Shown piece by piece: positions 62,276 through 64,000 of a stretch of 64,000 nucleotides of DNA. The position numbers were made by a program, and so were the translations under genes. How positions within the stretch are numbered: position 1 is the stretch's first letter; each line of letters begins with the position of its first letter. This DNA is from Collinsella sp. (lineage in GTDB: Bacteria > Actinomycetota > Coriobacteriia > Coriobacteriales > Coriobacteriaceae). Below the pieces are notes generated by a model. That model saw only the letters and a program-made list of their open reading frames with translations, ran no database searches and was not told where the DNA came from. The DNA is taken from NCBI GenBank assembly GCA_019419585.1, contig DXZQ01000001.1:62001-126000 (forward strand), read 5' to 3'.

Positions 62276-63475
62276 CTAGATAAGGTTCTTGCCAGATACC
62301 TTATCGAAGAGGTGGGTCGCGTTCTTCTCGAACTTGAACCAGATGGTGTCGCCAGCCTTGAGCGCGCCCTTGGCCTCGAGGTCGACGACGGGGATAATCA
62401 GGACAAACTGGCCGTCGGGAGCGGTCACGTGGACATGCTCGGTCGAGCCCATGAGCTCGGTCACCTCGACGGTGCCCTGGAGCGCACCCTCCTCGCCCTT
62501 GTCGGCAAGCAGAATCTGCTCGGGGCGCACGCCGGCCGTGATCTCCTTCACGTCGCCGCCGTCCCAGTTGAGGGCAAGCTGAGCGCAAGTCTCGGGGGCG
62601 AGCGCCACGTTCATATCCTCGGTCTTGACGGTAAAGCCGTTGCCCGAGCGCACCAGCTGGGCATCGAAGAAGTTCATCTGCGGCACGCCGATAAAGCCGG
62701 CGACGAAAATGTTCGCGGGATGGTTGAAGACCTCCTGCGGGGTGGCGATCTGCTGGACGACGCCGTCCTTCATGACCACGATGCGATCGCCGAGGGTCAT
62801 AGCCTCGGTCTGGTCGTGGGTAACGTAGATGAAGGTGCCCTTGATCTCGTGACGCAGCTTAATGAGCTCGGCGCGCATCTGGTTACGCAGCTTGGCATCC
62901 AGGTTGGACAGGGGCTCGTCCATCAGGAAGACCTTGGGGTCACGCACGATGGCGCGGCCGATGGCGACACGCTGACGCTGGCCGCCGGAGAGTGCCTTGG
63001 GCTTACGGTCAAGGTACTCGGTAATACCCAGGATCTCGGCAGCGGAGCGAACCTTGCGGTCGATCTCGTCCTTGGGGACCTTCTTGAGCTCAAGCGTAAA
63101 CGCCATGTTCTCGTACACCGTCATATTGGGGTACAGAGCATAGCTCTGGAACACCATGGCGATATCGCGGTCCTTGGGCGCCACGTCGTTGACGCGCTTG
63201 CCGTCGATGAGCACGTCGCCCGAAGTGATGTCCTCCAGGCCAGCGACCATGCGCATCGTCGTGGACTTACCGCAGCCAGAGGGGCCAACGAGGACGATGA
63301 ACTCCTGGTCGTGAACGGTGAGGTTGAAGTCCTCTACAGCGAGCACACCGTCCTCGGTAACCTTGAGGTTGTGCTTCTTCTCCTCGGTCTTCTTCTTTTT
63401 GCCAAAGAAGCCCTTCTTTTTGGACTCGTTGTTGGGATACACCTTCTGAACATGTTTGAGAACGATCTCGGCCAT
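62276..63475 (-). CDS. Sugar ABC transporter ATP-binding protein, MsmX/UgpC/MalK type
   Basis: A 399-residue CUT1-family ATPase. Walker A GPSGCGKST (64-72), Q-loop MVFQSYALYPNMTVYENM, signature LSGGQRQR (162-169), Walker B FLMDEPLSNLDA, and a C-terminal regulatory OB-fold (VRPEQILLADKG...). A Lys-rich insertion (KKKGFFGKKKKTEEKK, about 19-34) interrupts the first strand after KVYPNNE and is unusual. Cotranscribed with the permease 68 bp upstream. Confidence 0.93.
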   Translation of the reverse strand: MAEIVLKHVQKVYPNNESKKKGFFGKKKKTEEKKHNLKVTEDGVLAVEDFNLTVHDQEFIVLVGPSGCGKSTTMRMVAGLEDITSGDVLIDGKRVNDVAPKDRDIAMVFQSYALYPNMTVYENMAFTLELKKVPKDEIDRKVRSAAEILGITEYLDRKPKALSGGQRQRVAIGRAIVRDPKVFLMDEPLSNLDAKLRNQMRAELIKLRHEIKGTFIYVTHDQTEAMTLGDRIVVMKDGVVQQIATPQEVFNHPANIFVAGFIGVPQMNFFDAQLVRSGNGFTVKTEDMNVALAPETCAQLALNWDGGDVKEITAGVRPEQILLADKGEEGALQGTVEVTELMGSTEHVHVTAPDGQFVLIIPVVDLEAKGALKAGDTIWFKFEKNATHLFDKVSGKNLI

Positions 63476-63543
63476 GTCTCTACCTTTCGATACGCGGCGC
63501 CACGCTGTGGGGCGCCGCAGAAACTTGCAAAACAGTTACGGCA

Positions 63544-64000
63544 TCAGCCCTTGACGGCACCTGCCACCACACCGTCGATGATGTACTTCTGGCAGAAGAT
63601 GTACATGATGACGATGGGGACAACGACCATCATGATGCAGGCCATCATGGGGCCGAGCTCGACGTGGCCATAGCCGCCACGGAAGTACTGGATCAAGATA
63701 GGAATGGTCTTGTACTTGGTGGAGTCGAGCGTAAGGTAGGGCAGCAGGTAGTCGTTCCAGACCCACATGGTCTCAAGGATGCCGACCGAAAGATAGGTGG
63801 GCTTCATGATGGGAAGGACGATCTTAAAGAACACCTGAACCGGGTTGCAGCCGTCGATCATGGCCGCTTCCTCAATCTCGAGCGGGATGTTCTTGACGAA
63901 GCCGGCGAACATAAAGACCGCGAGGCCCGCGCCAAAACCAAGGTAGATGAAGCAGATGTTAAACGGTGTGTTAAAGCCGATGCGGTCCGCGAGGTTGGAC
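63544..64000 (-). CDS. Sugar ABC transporter permease, MalG/CUT1 type (N-terminus beyond the window)
   Basis: The last 151 residues are in the window. The EAA motif EIEEAAMIDGCNPVQVFFKIVLPIMKP is clear, as are two membrane helices and the C-terminal MAAMMGVP-type ending IMYIFCQKYIIDGVVAGAVKG. It forms the channel with a MalF-like partner and the adjacent ATPase. A substrate-binding protein should lie further right. Confidence 0.92.
   Translation of the reverse strand, partial: SNLADRIGFNTPFNICFIYLGFGAGLAVFMFAGFVKNIPLEIEEAAMIDGCNPVQVFFKIVLPIMKPTYLSVGILETMWVWNDYLLPYLTLDSTKYKTIPILIQYFRGGYGHVELGPMMACIMMVVVPIVIMYIFCQKYIIDGVVAGAVKG

Overview
The window is 64 kb of high-GC bacterial chromosome. It looks like a gut actinobacterium of the class Coriobacteriia, most likely Collinsella or a close relative. 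I base this on protein style, short-form histidine enzymes, actinobacterial codon use, tandem sugar-catabolic clusters, and frequent TATAAT/TATACT -10 boxes close to or touching start codons. This is inference; no rRNA is present to confirm it. There is one tRNA (Leu-UAA), one IS3-like element with a broken orfB, no CRISPR array and no prophage.

Layout. 0-5 kb: N-terminus of a UvrD/PcrA helicase, undecaprenyl-diphosphatase (TTG start), a universal stress protein, and a BceRS/GraRS-like two-component system. 5-8 kb: an aminotransferase and an ornithine cyclodeaminase/mu-crystallin homologue, divergent from a PucR-type regulator. 8-22 kb: mixed housekeeping (purH, acetyltransferase, DUF2207 surface protein, gluQ, two metallophosphoesterases, a TS-N/DUF4342 protein with a second two-component system, a lone PTS IIB with a VOC-fold protein). 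22.8-30 kb: tRNA-Leu, two AAA+/DUF4143 ATPase genes each preceded by three direct repeats at exactly 33-bp spacing, with ppx, divIC and eno between them. 29.7-36 kb: mazG, yfcE, a free-standing LarC C-terminal domain, and a fused CydDC-like ABC exporter coupled to a YgbA-type protein. 36-45.4 kb: the complete histidine pathway (hisK convergent with hisZG-D-C-B-H-A-F-I-x-E), with HisZ and HisG fused into one polypeptide. 45.6-47.1 kb: IS3-like element. 47.2-52 kb: an Amadori-product (fructosamine) catabolic cluster with a FrlC-like epimerase, two SIS-domain deglycases and two GntR regulators. 52-64 kb: LacI regulator, murB, a secreted Tat-signal CHAP/NlpC-like hydrolase, and alpha-glucan metabolism (galE, malQ, glgP, MsmX/UgpC-type ATPase and a MalG-type permease).

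The most unusual theme is non-coding. At least fourteen intergenic sites hold perfect or nearly perfect inverted repeats of 7-31 bp that are not simple terminators. Some sit inside the his operon and one overlaps two convergent stop codons. Several share cores, so they look like dispersed REP/MITE-like hairpin families. The second theme is the pair of AAA+/DUF4143 genes with 33-bp-phased repeats.
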